64,000 nt of DNA from positions 29,265,501 to 29,329,500 of the forward strand of contig CM066998.1 of the NCBI GenBank assembly GCA_033977485.1, written 5' to 3'. Each line of letters opens with the position of its first letter. Position 1 is the stretch's first letter. Made by a program: the position numbers and the translations under genes. The DNA is from Hydrangea macrophylla (Eukaryota > Streptophyta > Magnoliopsida > Cornales > Hydrangeaceae). Shown here in pieces: positions 33,470 through 46,036 of this stretch. Below the pieces are notes generated by a model that ran no database searches, was not told the DNA's origin, and saw only the letters and a list, made by a program, of their open reading frames with translations.

Positions 33470-34873
33470 GACTGCGATTGGGACGTCATCAGTAGTATCA
33501 GAAGGAATCTCAATGGTACAGCAGGAGCAATGGTCGCCTCTCCACCCTCAACAACTACTGGAGCTATTGTCGGGTCACTTGCTGTCATGTCAGAAGGTAT
33601 AGTAGATGAAGAACAGACACAACCGGAGGTGGTGGAGGTGGTAGAGGTGGTAGAGGTGGAGAACATGATGAAGGCTCCGAGGTGGGTGGTGCACCTAGGG
33701 GATGTAAAGGTATTTGTAAAGACTGGGCGACCCCCAACTGAACCAAAAGTGTATCGAGTTGTGCAATCAAGTGATCCATCTTACCCTTAAGTCTCATTTG
33801 TGCCTCCCTCTCCTCGATAAGCAATGTGTGGAGAGTTAAGAGAGACACTGATGACGACTCTCCGTGGGTCTGAGCCTGATATCACTGTCTCAACTCAAAC
33901 TACTGCATTGCGGTAGTAGGATCCTCCTCCCCCTCAGTATCCTGCTCTTCGACATCTGATGGCGTCCCTGAAGCAATTCCCTTTGTGTCTGTCTCACCTC
34001 CTCACTTATTTTTCTTTTTGACTTTCTCTTTTCCATCTCCTTTTGTTTTTCTCTTTTGTGCGTCTGAGCGTCGGGTAGCCATCTCACCAAAATGGCTAGA
34101 AGCAGTCTGAAATGCATCGGTAGGGAGTGGGAGCAATCCAGATTAGGCCACGACACTGTGAATGCCCACTCACCTTTTAGATGTTTCTTTGCAAAAATAT
34201 AGTGCGTGGGTTGCACCAAGAAGTTAATGTATAAGCATGGCAAACAGACCCTCTTCCCAGTCCCCATAGAATATAAAGCCCAGACATACTACAGTGCCAG
34301 CTTTTCATGACAGGATGTCGATAAGATACAATTACACAGCACCAAGTGAAGCATATGGTAGTTATCGGTAAGGTGGCGATCCTCAATGAGTGACATGTCA
34401 TTCCAGAGCTGCACAGCCCTGCGAGTAATCTCCCAAACTATAGTGGTGTAGGGGATCTCAGGAGCTCCCAGTCGTTGGGGAAAATCACACTCTTGCACCT
34501 CTGGGACTCCAAGTTGCAGCTAATGTCGCTAGACTAAAGATGATCTCCTACCCGCGTATGAAAGATCAGTATGTAAATGGCAGAGTGAGGTCCTTAATTA
34601 TGGTGGCGCATGCCTCCCAAACCCAAGAGATATTGACCCTTTTGGCTTAGGTCAACATCTTAAACCATTGCGGCATATCCTAAATTTTGGCCAGGAACCA
34701 TAGAGCCGATAGCCAGACAGTCTCAAGTGGTCTCTCAAGCATTATCTTTCGGTGGCTGAAAAAACGCACAAAAAAGATTGATCTAGAGGATTTCGGAACC
34801 CGTGGGCGGGTACCGGATCTGGGCTAGTAAGATCGAATGGTTTCTCTTTGTGGTACCCGGTAGTTGGATTCAT
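33470..34873 (-). pseudogene. Athila C env-position ORF with putative plant transposon protein domain
   Basis: The reading can start at ATG 34871-34873 (MNPTTGYHKE-like, shared with unit D). Pieces 34498-34289 (LIEDRHLTDNYHMLHLVLCN) and 34267-33890 (RVCLPCLYINFLVQPTHY) carry the same domain as unit B in different frames. The C-terminal third is a charged Lys/Glu/Arg stretch, then a coiled-coil-like segment (REAQMRLKGKMDHLIAQLD, 33848 downward), then a proline-rich tail. Several frameshifts are present. Confidence 0.65.
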
Positions 34874-36920
34874 GGTGAGGGACCTGAAATAAAAAAAATA
34901 AAGGTAAATAATCAAAACTGGGGGGAAAGAAAAAGAAACCGCCTCTACAAATGTTCAATCGATTGAACATTTTTCGATCAATTGAACAAAGGACAGACTC
35001 GAGTGCTTGAGCCCAGCTTAACCGATCGAGCGCAGAAAAAATGCAGAGACCAGAAAGAAAATGCGAAAACAAAAAGCAACAAGGAAACAACAACCAAGAG
35101 GTCTAGTAATTGGTCTTAAAGACCAATGGAGGGCACCCCCTCTTGTTTATGAACAATAACAAAATAGAGAGGTAAGTGAGAACCTTACCTCGGTTTGTTT
35201 ACAGTGAGAGGTGGGGGGTGATGATGATGATGATGATATGGGGATGTCCAAGGACCTCTAAATGAAGTGTGTGAGTACGGAAGAATAGAATCGCCCCGGG
35301 CACTCTCTTTGTCTTGAAGCAATTGAGAGTATGAGGGAGAGAGAGACACTGATGAAGAGTCTAAAGGACACCTCATTTAAAAACAAGGCTCGAGTGATCG
35401 AGATGGTTCAATCGATCGAACTGGCGATCGCTTGAGCTTATTCAAGCATTTGAGGATACAAAGACCTCGATCGATCGAACAAAAAAAAAATTTCTAAGTA
35501 CCCTTCAGGCAGACTACTAGAGTAACCCAACTGACTGAAACTGATCTGGACATATGGGAAAATTATAATAATAGTGCAACACAGAACATGTAAGCCAGAA
35601 GTAGTCATCATCGTGATAAATAATTGCAAATTTCATAAACATAAATTTGTATAGCATTCGTTTGCAAAATTATTCCCACAAAATTGGTGCTTAGACCTTA
35701 TTACAATGAAAAACTAAAACTAAAACTAAAACTTAAAATAACAATGTTTTGTATAGGATTGCACTTCAATTGCTAACAGATTGACCAAATGAATAAACAC
35801 AAAATGAAGTGGACCACTATTCCTTGAACATGAAAACTCCATCTTCCACATTTGTTTCATACTCTGCCGAATCTTCTATGTTGGAGTCCACACTTGCAAA
35901 TTCACGTTCCCAGAATAATCTGACAGTGTCTAGTATGCCCAGAATAATCTACAGAATTGATTGCGCTCATGAGAGGGGATCGTGGCGATCCCAATGGAGA
36001 CATAGTTAATGGAGTATAGCTCCTCAGTTGTTCTCCCTCTCATGGCAGAGTGCCAAGGGACATCACAGGAGGCCCATAAACAATAGGTGTGTAAGGAATA
36101 CCGGTGGTAGATTCTAATTGATAGTGATATTCCTAGACAAAGACACAAAAACAACAAGAACAAGGACAAAAATTAAAATTAGAATATAACCAGGAAAAAA
36201 ATAAAAGAAGAAATCAAATGAAGGGAACAAACAAAGAAAAATAGAATAACATGAAATGTGATAATGATTCAACCTCACTATTGTCATGATGGAACCATGT
36301 GCACTAACAGGTAGGGGGCTTGTAGCCTGAACAATAAATAGCTTACGTGCACGTAGATGTATGGAATCAATTCAATAATGATGAAGTCATCCACAAATGT
36401 GAAGACAGTATTATGGCATTCAACCACGACATCTTGCAAATCATTGTCATCCCACTGTTCCAACATCTCATCGTTCTCCCACTGTTGCAGGAGTTCGTCA
36501 TCTACCCGGCCAACAAAGTACCCTTCCTCTTCGTCTTCCACATTAGCTAAAAAGTCCATGTTGTGAAAAGGATTTATGGCAAGAAGGGTTGGCGGGTAGG
36601 GAATGTACCCTTGGGATAGGTCAATTGCATCATCCACCCCTGGCCCTTGATGCGATGAAAGGTAGAACGCAATCTCATCAATAGTCTAGGGGGGGTTTTG
36701 GTACTCAGAATCAACCATGAGCCAATCAAATACACTGACCTTGTATCATCATCATTTCTCATTTTTTAAAAGCCTGTAGGTGAGAGAGATAATATGGAAA
36801 AATGGGGTTGAAATTGAAGTCACACCCACAAGGAAGAAATAATACAGAAATAGATGAAAATAAACAAAATGCATGAAACGAAAAGATTACAACAACAGGT
36901 TAAGGATTCTCTTTGGTGTT
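34874..36920 (-). other. Athila C spacer with about 1.5 kb not found in B or D
   Basis: The ends (34874-35110 and 36600-36920) match unit B; the middle does not. It contains two palindrome clusters (34950-35030, 35390-35480), a (TGA)n run at 35218-35237, an (AACTAA)n run near 35710-35730, and an acidic minus-strand ORF at 36637-36284 with many Asp/Glu residues and no domain I recognise. It could be the ancestral post-integrase region lost from B, or an insertion. Confidence 0.5.
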
Positions 36921-38350
36921 TTAGATGGCTAAGTAATTGGGCTCATCCAGTTGGATGTGCTCAACTTCTGATTGGAAGTTTTTCAATAATGGCTTTAACC
37001 TTTGGCCATTAACCTTGAAGCTCTCATCATTCTTGGGATTTATCAGCTTAACAGACCCATATGGAAAGACAGATTTAACAATGAATGTTCCAGTCCCCCA
37101 GGATCGGAGCTTTCCTAGGAAGAGGTGAAGGCGAGAGTCATATAGCATGACTTTTTGCCCCAGCTCGAATGTTTTATGAAAAATAGTTTGATCAAGGCGA
37201 GCCTTCAACCTCTCCTTATGCAACTTTGTACAGTCATATGAATCTGTACGGATATCCTCAAGCTCTGCAAGTTGGAGTTTTCTAAGTTGACCTCCCTCTT
37301 TAATATTGAAGTTTAGTAAGCGTGTCGCCCAATATGCTTGACGTTCGATCTCGATAGGGAGGTGATATGCTTTTCCATACACTAGTCTATACGGAGACAT
37401 TGACCCCATACTTCTTAAGGAGTGGCTCCAAGGGCCTATTATAGAAGTGTTTGCCTTGGTCACTAATTAATGCTCTCGGGGTTCCGAAATGTGATAAATT
37501 ATTTTCTTTTAGAAATGACATTACTATTCTATGACCATTTTGTCTTGTCGGGATTGCCTCCACCCATTTTAAGACATACTTCACATCTAGAAGTATGTAC
37601 TCCCAGTTATTTGATTTCAAGAATGGGCCCATAAAATCTATACCCCAATAATCAAATATTTCAATTGTGATTATGGGAGTCAAATGCATAGAGTTCCTTT
37701 TTTGAAATTGTGCCTAACCTTTGACAATGTTGGCATGCTTTGCAAAAGGAGTAGGCATCTTTAGACACAGTAGGCTAGTAGAAACCACTATGTAAAACTT
37801 TTTGTGCAGTCTTCTATGAAGCAAAATGGCCATCGCAAGCTTCAGAATGGCATGAGGCAAGGATTACAGTTATATCCACATTTGGAATGCAACATCTCAT
37901 GACCTGATCAGCACAATATTTGAAAAGGTATGGGTCATCAAAGAAAAAGTGACGCGCAAAACCAGAGATATCTTTTCCTATCCTGATTTGACCAATGCCC
38001 GGGGCTTTCTCCCGTAACTAGATAGTTTACGATATCCACATACCATCCACATACCATGGTAAGGCAAACACAGCCATTAGTTTCTCATCTGGGAATTCAT
38101 CCTTGATATATAGTGACTCAATGTTGTCAAAAAAAGTTAACCGAGATAACTGATCCGTGACCACGTTCTCCACTCCCTTCTTATCTTTAATTGTTAGATC
38201 AAACTCTTGTAGTAGGAGTATCGAGCAAATAAGCCTTTATTTTACATCTTTCTTGGATAACAAGTATTTGAGGGCCGAGTGGTCTGTAAAACAGACAATT
38301 GGTGACTCTATCAGATAAGATCTGAACTTATGCAAGGTAAAAACTATACC
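36921..38350 (-). pseudogene. pol: Athila C integrase and RNase H remnant, cut by Element 2
   Basis: 37689-37387 encodes the integrase core start (FDYWGIDFMGPFLKSN, then ALISDQGKHFYNRPLE), giving the first two Asp of the DDE triad. Near 37400 the frame jumps from KKYGV directly to the MSPYRLVYGK segment: about 200 bases that would encode the catalytic Glu are deleted relative to unit B. The C-terminal part (37463-36921) is open for 180 codons. 37700-38350 holds the zinc-finger and RNase H end in broken frames and stops at the LTR of Element 2. Confidence 0.8.
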
Positions 38351-41300
38351 TGTGGACAAGCGAAATCCGTCATTCACTCCCATTTCTGTTTTCGGGGTTT
38401 CGGAATTTATTTTCCTTTGTTTTGGAAATTGATTTGAAAAAAAATAAGAGGTTTGTTGAAAACAGATACAGAGTCACAACTTGGTCTTTAGGGAACCAAG
38501 AAACCCAATTTGACTCACCCAAACGGATAAAGGGCACCGGCCTTTCATAACCAAAGAACTTGGTTCGGGGTTTTGGTAGGAGAGAGGAAGGAGCCTTTGT
38601 CACGACTAAAACACCCTCAACTCGCCTCGTCTCTCGACAGGCCTCAATTACCATCCAAATAATAATCTTTTACTACATTTGGTTCGACAATTAATACTAT
38701 GATAGTATATTACATCACTCAAGAATTTTGAAATGGAAGATAAAAAAAAAAGATATCATTTATAAGATCTTAGCCAAATATCATACAATGCAAAAGTGAA
38801 AGATCACACAAATAAACCTAGGAAAAATCGTCTAATCACTTATCAAGTAATCAAGTTTTACTAATCTAAAGGGGACATGAATTGCTCTTGAAACAAATAA
38901 ACAAATAAATCAAAATATGCTTAGCAAGCTAGAATGATGCATGTTAATCTTTGAGAAAAGAAGATCTCTTAATCCCCGGGACGGATGAGAAAGGATTATT
39001 AGTTCGAGGGGAGGCATGGACATGTGATCAAGTTCAATCCTTATGATCTTCTTAGATTGGGAGTAATAAAAATCCCAAATCTTGCATGGACGCAATGCAT
39101 GACGCTAAAATGTGCAAAGGTTATAGTGGTTTGTGTACATGGACTTTCTTAAGTGATTTAGAAATCTAAAATATGAATGAATGCATGGACTAAATCATCA
39201 TGGAATATGTACAAATGTAGTATGGACTACTTCCTAAGATATGAACAAATTTGGAGTTCATGTAAGCATCAAATCAAAGAATGAAAGTAAAAGAATGCTT
39301 GCTGTGAATAGTGGACGGAACAGTGACTTGATCTTGTTAAAAATGAAAAGTAGAGTTAGAAATGTTTTCAATGCATGCTTTTTTATGGAGATCATCCTTA
39401 TCGTGTTTAGAACACAAATCAAAAAGCCAATACTCAATAACTATTACAGATTGAGAGATATCATATAAACAATAGAGGTTACTCAGAAACAGAGTCCATG
39501 CTGTCGACTGAAATGTTGAAAAATATTAGAAACTAAAAACAAACGATCTAGAGGCCCACATTATACAAAAAGTTTCTTAAGACACTAAAGCTTAAGGGAA
39601 AAATAAGTTGGGACCACGCCTGTTGGAAATGTTTTCTGTAAAACAAGTTGAAAATCAACCAAGCTGCTGTTACAGCAAAAACTGAATATCTGGAGAGAAT
39701 GTTTGGGTCCAATTGGACCACTTCCTAGTATTTCCATGTCAAACCAAAAATCACTAGTGTTCTCGAATGAGTTAAGAAGACTTTCCAAGTGGTCTCATGT
39801 TAATACTTTGAGTATTGAGTCCTACAGAAATTTTTTAACTCAGATTGTTCACTATTTTGAAGATTTTGGGAAGAACTAGGGTTTTACTCTTTGAAATCAA
39901 AATGAGGGGTTTAAGAGGGGTTTTGAGATAGAGGTTTTAAAAGTATATTTTCAGCACTTAAATGGAGATTATGACCACTTGAAATATCAATATTTGAACC
40001 CATATCAAGAACTTCCAAGATTGTTGGAGACATTGTTTTCATTTTTGAATACAACTTCAATGATACATATGAATGTATTGAAGTTGAAATCATCATCTAT
40101 CAAACATGTTTTTGAGGTCAAGAGCTACTATCCATAAGGAGTCACTCACCTCAAACTTCATGCCATCATCTAGATGATAATAGACTAGTAAATAAATAAA
40201 GAAAATAAAAAAGAAATGAGATTAAGGAGGGATAGGCATAATATGTAAACAAGCAAGTAAGTAATCAATAGATGATATTCATAATGATTTTTGACTTGTA
40301 GCTTGGTGTTTCACTCATATGTGGTGACTTTATACATAGAAGAAGCTTCCTATCTCACAAATGCTCATTAAAATGATGGTTGGGTGTATTGAATGTGAAG
40401 TAAATGGGAGTAATAAAGTAGAAAACCAAGTTTAGAACTCACTGTTTAGTTGAAAATCAAAAGAAGAAGCTCACTTTCACTCTCCTAACCTTATCTTCTA
40501 CAACTTTCCTCTCTATCACTTCTCTAAGCTTTGTATTTGCCCCCCCCCCTACACGAGAAGTCAAGGGGGGTTTATATAGGCCAATTTGGGGTGGTTTTGG
40601 GATTTAAAGAGTGCTCCCATTGGCTCCAAATGTCAGTGAACGAGGAACTACATCGTTTTGGTTTCTAATTAATCAAAATAGACCCCCAAAACAATTCACA
40701 AAAATGGACTGTTCTAGGGGAGAGTGCCGCGGTGCACTGGGCCTGTGCTGCAGCAGCACTGGTCTAGTGCCACAGTGGCACTGCTCCTCCTTCGTCCAGA
40801 TAATGCTATTTAAGCCCCCAAATGTTTCGGTATTCGCAAAAAGGCCCAATTTCGTCCAAAATTCACAGAAAATGCGTATGAAATCCAAACTGAGGTTGTG
40901 ATATACCGTTGGAAAGGTAATGGAGTATAATTTACATAAAAAATAGTTCAGAGATAAGTCACTTTAAAAAGTTTTACGGTATTCGCAATAAAAGCCGATT
41001 TGGTCGCCTTTTTCTCCTTCGGAAATTCATAATAAATTTGTTTTAAATTCAAGAATTATGTACGATATACCATTGGAAAGCTATTGACCTCTAGTATTCA
41101 TGAAAAATGTTTGAAAAATGATAGGGTGCTCCGATTTGAAGGTCAACTTTTAGGTCAAATCAGTCAAATCTGGGATTCCCGAAAAGTTTCGAGAACCTCC
41201 GAGACCTCCCCAGAGCTGACGTTTTTGTCTTATTTTCTTTATAAACTCATTTTAGTACTTTCCACATGATCTAGAGTGATCTCAGAACATTTTGTCAAAT

Positions 41301-41639
41301 TTGGACGATTTCAGTCAAACCTTTGTCAAACTGGTCAATGAGGACTCTCCGGGAACTTCCGGGACTTCCGGGGGTCTCTAGGAGCTGACAATTTCATTCG
41401 ATTTTGCTTGAAAACTCATTTTATGACTTTCCTTATGACATAGCATCTTTCCAGAACATTCGGTCCAAATCTGGGAGTGTTTGGGCTTTCAAGGGCATTT
41501 TGGTCATTTGTACCACTTTTTGAGCATTTCGAGAGATAGAATTAACTTCCAAGAGTCCCTTTTTGAGTTGTTTCAATCATTGTGGACCACCAAGCTATGA
41601 TTCTCCTAATCTGGTAGCCGACAAAATGGGGTATCTACA
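38351..41639 (-). repeat. 3' LTR of Element 2
   Basis: The LTR is 3289 bp: minus-strand TGTAGATACCCC at 41639 to CTTGTCCACA at 38351. It is homologous to both Element 1 LTRs but clearly a different subfamily, closest to 59478-60569. TATA box CCTATATAAAC lies at 40570-40580, TTGAC(C/T) motifs at 41141-41175 and 41314-41340, and GC-rich palindrome variants at 40725-40785. Confidence 0.92.
40570..40580 (-). promoter_or_regulatory. TATA box in the Element 2 3' LTR
   Basis: CCTATATAAAC on the minus strand, at the same relative place as in both Element 1 LTRs. Confidence 0.65.
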
Positions 41640-41653
41640 GTTTGCCCCTCTTT
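41640..41653 (-). other. Polypurine tract of Element 2
   Basis: AAAGAGGGGCAAAC abuts the LTR start on the minus strand, identical to 4358-4371 of Element 1. Confidence 0.85.
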
Positions 41654-43180
41654 GGCATGAACTTGCGGGGCAATGCCTGTCGCAAGTGAGTGCCAAAGCT
41701 TCGAAGAGACAGGTCTTTTTGGAGGCTATAGATTTAGGATAAAAGCATTATCAAGGAAGAAAAAAGTGATGTTAAGGTCAGTGTTGGTCGCGCTTTGTGT
41801 GAGCTGCCTACGTATCCCAAGGGGAATCAGACCAGGAAGTAGTTTAGGACACAAAAGAACAAATCATAACAAGACAGGCGGATGCTATGCTATGAGGATG
41901 CAATGCATGGATGTGTACACGTCTAGTTTTCTAATCCTAGCATGAGCTGATGTTGTGGGGTGTGTGCCACTCTGAGTAGACTTTATGTGGTGCTAGTGTT
42001 TACGACTGTGTGTGGTGGCTGACTTGGATAAAGACATCAAGGCTTGAGAGACTCTGGGTCTCAGGGCACACTTCTTGAATTTCAAAAAGTGTGCTGGTAG
42101 GTGGATCGGACACAGGGCCCTTGAGGATAACAACTGAGAGGTGAGAGGGCTCACAAAGATCGATAACCCGGGAAATTTATGATAACCAAAGTAAGGATGC
42201 TCACAACAAATGAGAAAGTTCATGGTGATAGATTTGGTGAGAAAGTTTATGGTAGGTGAGGAGGTTCACTAACAGGTGAGATTAACAGAGTAAGGAAGCT
42301 CTCGATAAGTGACGAATCATGATAACCGACAGGTGAGGAAGCTCACGGTAATTGACAAGTGAGGAAGCTCATGGCGACATAATAGATGATGAAGCTTATC
42401 AACGGGCGCAGGGCCATAAAAGTTGGTTCTGGTTTTTCGTTTATTTTCTATTGGGGATTTTGGGGAATTCTTTCTAAGAACCACTCACGACTTCTGACCG
42501 AGAACCAGGATCCATCTCTGAATCTCTCATGGTTGATCAAATTCTACTATGTTTAATCCAAAAGAGCTGGTTAGAGCCTTCGAGATTCGATTTCTATCTG
42601 TATCTATCTGCTGGGGGTGGTTTTGGACTCTCCGAGAATCTTTCATGACTGCCGACTAAGAACCAAGATCCATCTCCGAATCTCTCATGGTTGATCGAAT
42701 TTCTTAGACCGAGAACCAGGATCCATCACCGAATCTCTTACGGTTGATAACATCTTACAATGCTCAATCCAAGAGGGCCGGTTAGGGCCTCTGGGAGCTG
42801 ATATTTTTTTGATTTTATCCTCGGGGGATAGTGTTGGATTCTCTGAGAATTTCTCTTCGACTACTTCTCAACCAGGGACCAGGACCTATCTCTGAATCTC
42901 ACACGGTTGATCGAACCTTCCAGGGTTCAATCCGAAAGAGTCGGTTAGGGCCTTCGGGAGCTGATTTCTTTGTGTAATTGTCCTCTATGGATAATGGGGG
43001 GCTTTTCTGAGAGTCTTTCTTGACTATCAATCAAAAACCAGGACTCAGATCTGAATCTCTCACGGTTGATCAACTTTTGCGGCAGTTATTTTGAAAAAGC
43101 TTGTTCGGGCCTCCGAGAGCCAATTTTTTTTTCTATAACTGTCCTCTGGGGATACGTTGGATCTACTGGGGATAAAATCT
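41654..43180 (-). other. 3' region of Element 2 below the antisense genes
   Basis: The stretch next to the polypurine tract (41654-41870) matches 4372-4620 of Element 1. 42200-42400 is a degenerate short repeat of GTGAGGAAGCTCA-like units. 42480-43100 contains about five irregular copies of a module with ACCAGGATCCATCTCTGAAT and a CTCTCA(C/T)GGTTGATC end; Element 1 has two at 5150-5440. No coding signal is seen. Confidence 0.65.
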
Positions 43181-43532
43181 TGTAAACCTCGACTAAAATG
43201 GGCCACTAGGGCTGATTGGGGCCAAAAATGGGCTGAAAAGACCAAAAGAGGCTGAAATGGAGCAAAGCGATGCGAAGCGGGGTTCGTAGGATCACTGCCG
43301 TGGCGGTACTGGGTGGCCGGACTCCATGTTTGTATATATTGAGTTTTTGAGCTCCAAATGCTCTTTTTTGTCCATTGTGGGGTGTTTTTGGAGCCAAAAT
43401 CCGTCAAAACGCAGCTTGTGCACGCTCAGGTGATTAATCTTTCCCCATGATTGGAATTTTGATTGGTGTTTTAGTTTCCTCTAATTTTTAAGAAGAAAGT
43501 TTGGTTTTCATTTCCATTTTCTTTGTAGATCC

Positions 43533-45684
43533 ATGGCTTCAAACTCGAGGAGGCTCTCCAAGAAGGCCAAGGAACTGGTGAGAGCTGAGAGTCAACCCCC
43601 AGAGTTGATTTTATGCGACCCTCAACATCATCTTTTAGCCGCGACTTTAGCGAGTCAGGTATGTAAAACTTTCGGCAATTATGTGCACTGTGCTAGTTTA
43701 GTGAACTATAGTGTACGCCTAGAGGTCATTGGGAGTTCATTTTTGTGCTTATTTATTGATTTTGTGAAGTCAGACTCTGGGTTATGAATAGTGATTTTAT
43801 GCTCATTTTTGTTGTTTTTGATGTGTGTAGGTGCCAGAGGTGGTCTTGAAGGGCCACGATAGTCTTGCCCACGCTTTAATGTGGTATACCCAACTTTTGC
43901 CTACTGTTAAAAAAATGGTAGACGATGCCGGGTTTGGCAGCTTTGTCCACCTAGTCTTTAAGGGAACTAATGCCTTGACCCACTTTTATGCTCTTGCAGA
44001 GAGATGTTGGGATACGACAAATACTTTTTACCTGTCGTTCAGTGAAATGAAGATGACTCCCTTTGATTTTTCCATGATCATCAGCTTGAGAGTTGGTGGG
44101 AAGCGCCTGATCCTAGATTATCTCTACGAGATTGATCTTGAGACCATTGAGATGCTGATTGGGGATGTTCCTCTTAATCTAGAAGGGCCTCGGTTCCCTT
44201 GCGGTTGGCTTTATTGGCCTTATGGTAGGGGGGACACACTCTGACTGACCAATAGCAGCTACGGGTCTTTCTCCTATTTATTCTCGGCTGTTCAATTTTT
44301 GCGACATGGAATGACCGGGTGACCTTGCGACTCCTTTCTTGCTTAGCGACCATTGATGAGATTCCTTCTTACGACTGGGGCGGTGCTGCCCTGGCCCACC
44401 TTTACAAGCATATGGGTAAGGTTTCCCGTGGTGGCGTCAAATCCACTAGAGGATTCTGGCGAGCTTGGGAGGTATGACTTGTGACTTTTCCTTTTCTTTT
44501 GGTCCTTTTGTATTTCTATTTTTTGACTTTCACTTTTCTGTGCAGCTCTAGAGCTTCGAGTACCTGAAAATGTTGGATCCTACCCCCACAATGAGTCGGG
44601 TGAAGATGAAGATGGCATAGCTTCCGTGCCGTTGTTCCCTCGAGGCTTGAGATGGAGAAGGGATGTTGTTGGGTCAAGAGCGGGGCCTATCGGATTGTCC
44701 TTCTTAGAAATTTCTTATCCAAGTTAACGGTCACTAGCGTTGATTGGACACCCCGGGAGCATGTTTTCTATGCTGCCCCAGAGGAGATACATGCGGTGAG
44801 ACCTCTTGCTTCTTGCCAACTTTGATGGAGAGTATCTAGCATAGGCAGTGGTACCTTGGTGAGCGGGTAACTCGGCAGGTGGTTGGTGGTCCGAGGTACC
44901 GTGTTCCTCATACCCCTCCTGTGATGGTCACTGATGACCTCTCTGGTGCTGCTTTGCTAGCACGATTGGCTGGTACTGATGCCTGGGATCATTTTCGTTC
45001 TAAGACAGGATATGAGACCTGCCGTGGCCCCTTTCTGATGCCGAACTTTCCACTCTTGGATGTGAGTTTCTTTTACGTTTTTTGTCTTTATTCGTCACTC
45101 ATGTGTTTGGACTTATCTTTTCCTAACTTATCTTGTGCCTACAGCTTTGCGAGATGTATAGGAGACAGGCTACCCCAGCTTCTGATCCTATCCTTCCTTG
45201 GGATTGGATTGTTAACGTTTTGGGTACCGATGGCTCTCCATAGGTCATGGAGGTGCCGCGAGTCACGTGCGGTTATCCCACACAGCCAGCAGGCATCCTC
45301 AATGTCCCTTGGAGTTATGCTGAGGAGGGTCATGCCTTGGCAGCTAGCTTACGGTCTTTGGTCATTACGCGGGACCATCGGGTATGTCTCTAATTTTGCA
45401 CTCCTTAAGGTTGCGAGGTTCTAACCCTATATTTTACCCTTGGTAGATGGATGGTATACGACAATTCGCCACTAGTCAAATGACGTCCTTTGTAAATTTC
45501 TGACTCGACTCAGTTTTTGTACTTTTATTGCTTCTTGGCTGATTGTCTTTATTTATGTGTGTAGTGTCGTGGTGGTGGTGCTGGCTCGTCGAGAACCAGA
45601 CCAAGGTACAGGGGTGGCAGGAGGAGGCCATCGCCGACGTACACTCCGGGTGGTCCGACAGAGGATGAAGAAGAGGAGGACTGA
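43533..45684 (+). pseudogene. Antisense plant mobile domain (PMD, MAIN-like) gene, six exons, decayed
   Basis: It runs opposite to pol. Exon 1 is 43533-43658 (MASNSRRLSKKAKELVRAES), with consensus splice sites CAG/GTATGT and TGTAG at 43830. Exon 2 (43831-44471) encodes the PMD core: CWDTTNTFYLSFSEMKMTPF, then YDWGGAALAHLYKHM and RAWE before GT; a stop and frame break lie at about 44242-44262. Exon 3 (from 44546) has frameshifts, with VDWTPREHVFY readable. Exon 4 (about 44848-45060) and exon 5 (45145-45380, CEMYRRQATPAS, one stop) lead to exon 6 (45565-45684), an RG-rich, then acidic tail ending TGA. A possible 5' UTR intron is 43430-43528. PMD proteins include MAIN/MAIL1 and several transposon-borne relatives. 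Domain assignment is from motif memory. Confidence 0.7.
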
Positions 45685-46036
45685 GGCCTCCTGAGAGGGG
45701 ATTTTTGTTTTATCTCCATTTCATGTCTTCAATTAGGTTGTATCAGCGTATTTTGTGTGTAGGATGATGTGTAGGGTGATGTGTCACCTTTTGACACAGT
45801 ATTATGATGTTTTGCCTTTTTAGGCCGGATATCTTCCGATTTGAAGGCGCAGTTGTGTGCTTGTTTTAGTTGGTGATCATGTGACGATATATGTGCACTG
45901 TGGTTTTATGATTGTTGATGTTACTATAATGAGCAGCTTTGTGATAGTGAGTGTGTTTGCCTTACAGGTGGGATAGTTCATAAAACCGGGAGGTGCTACC
46001 AGAATTTTGAATTTTGCTAGAGCCGCGACAGAAAAC

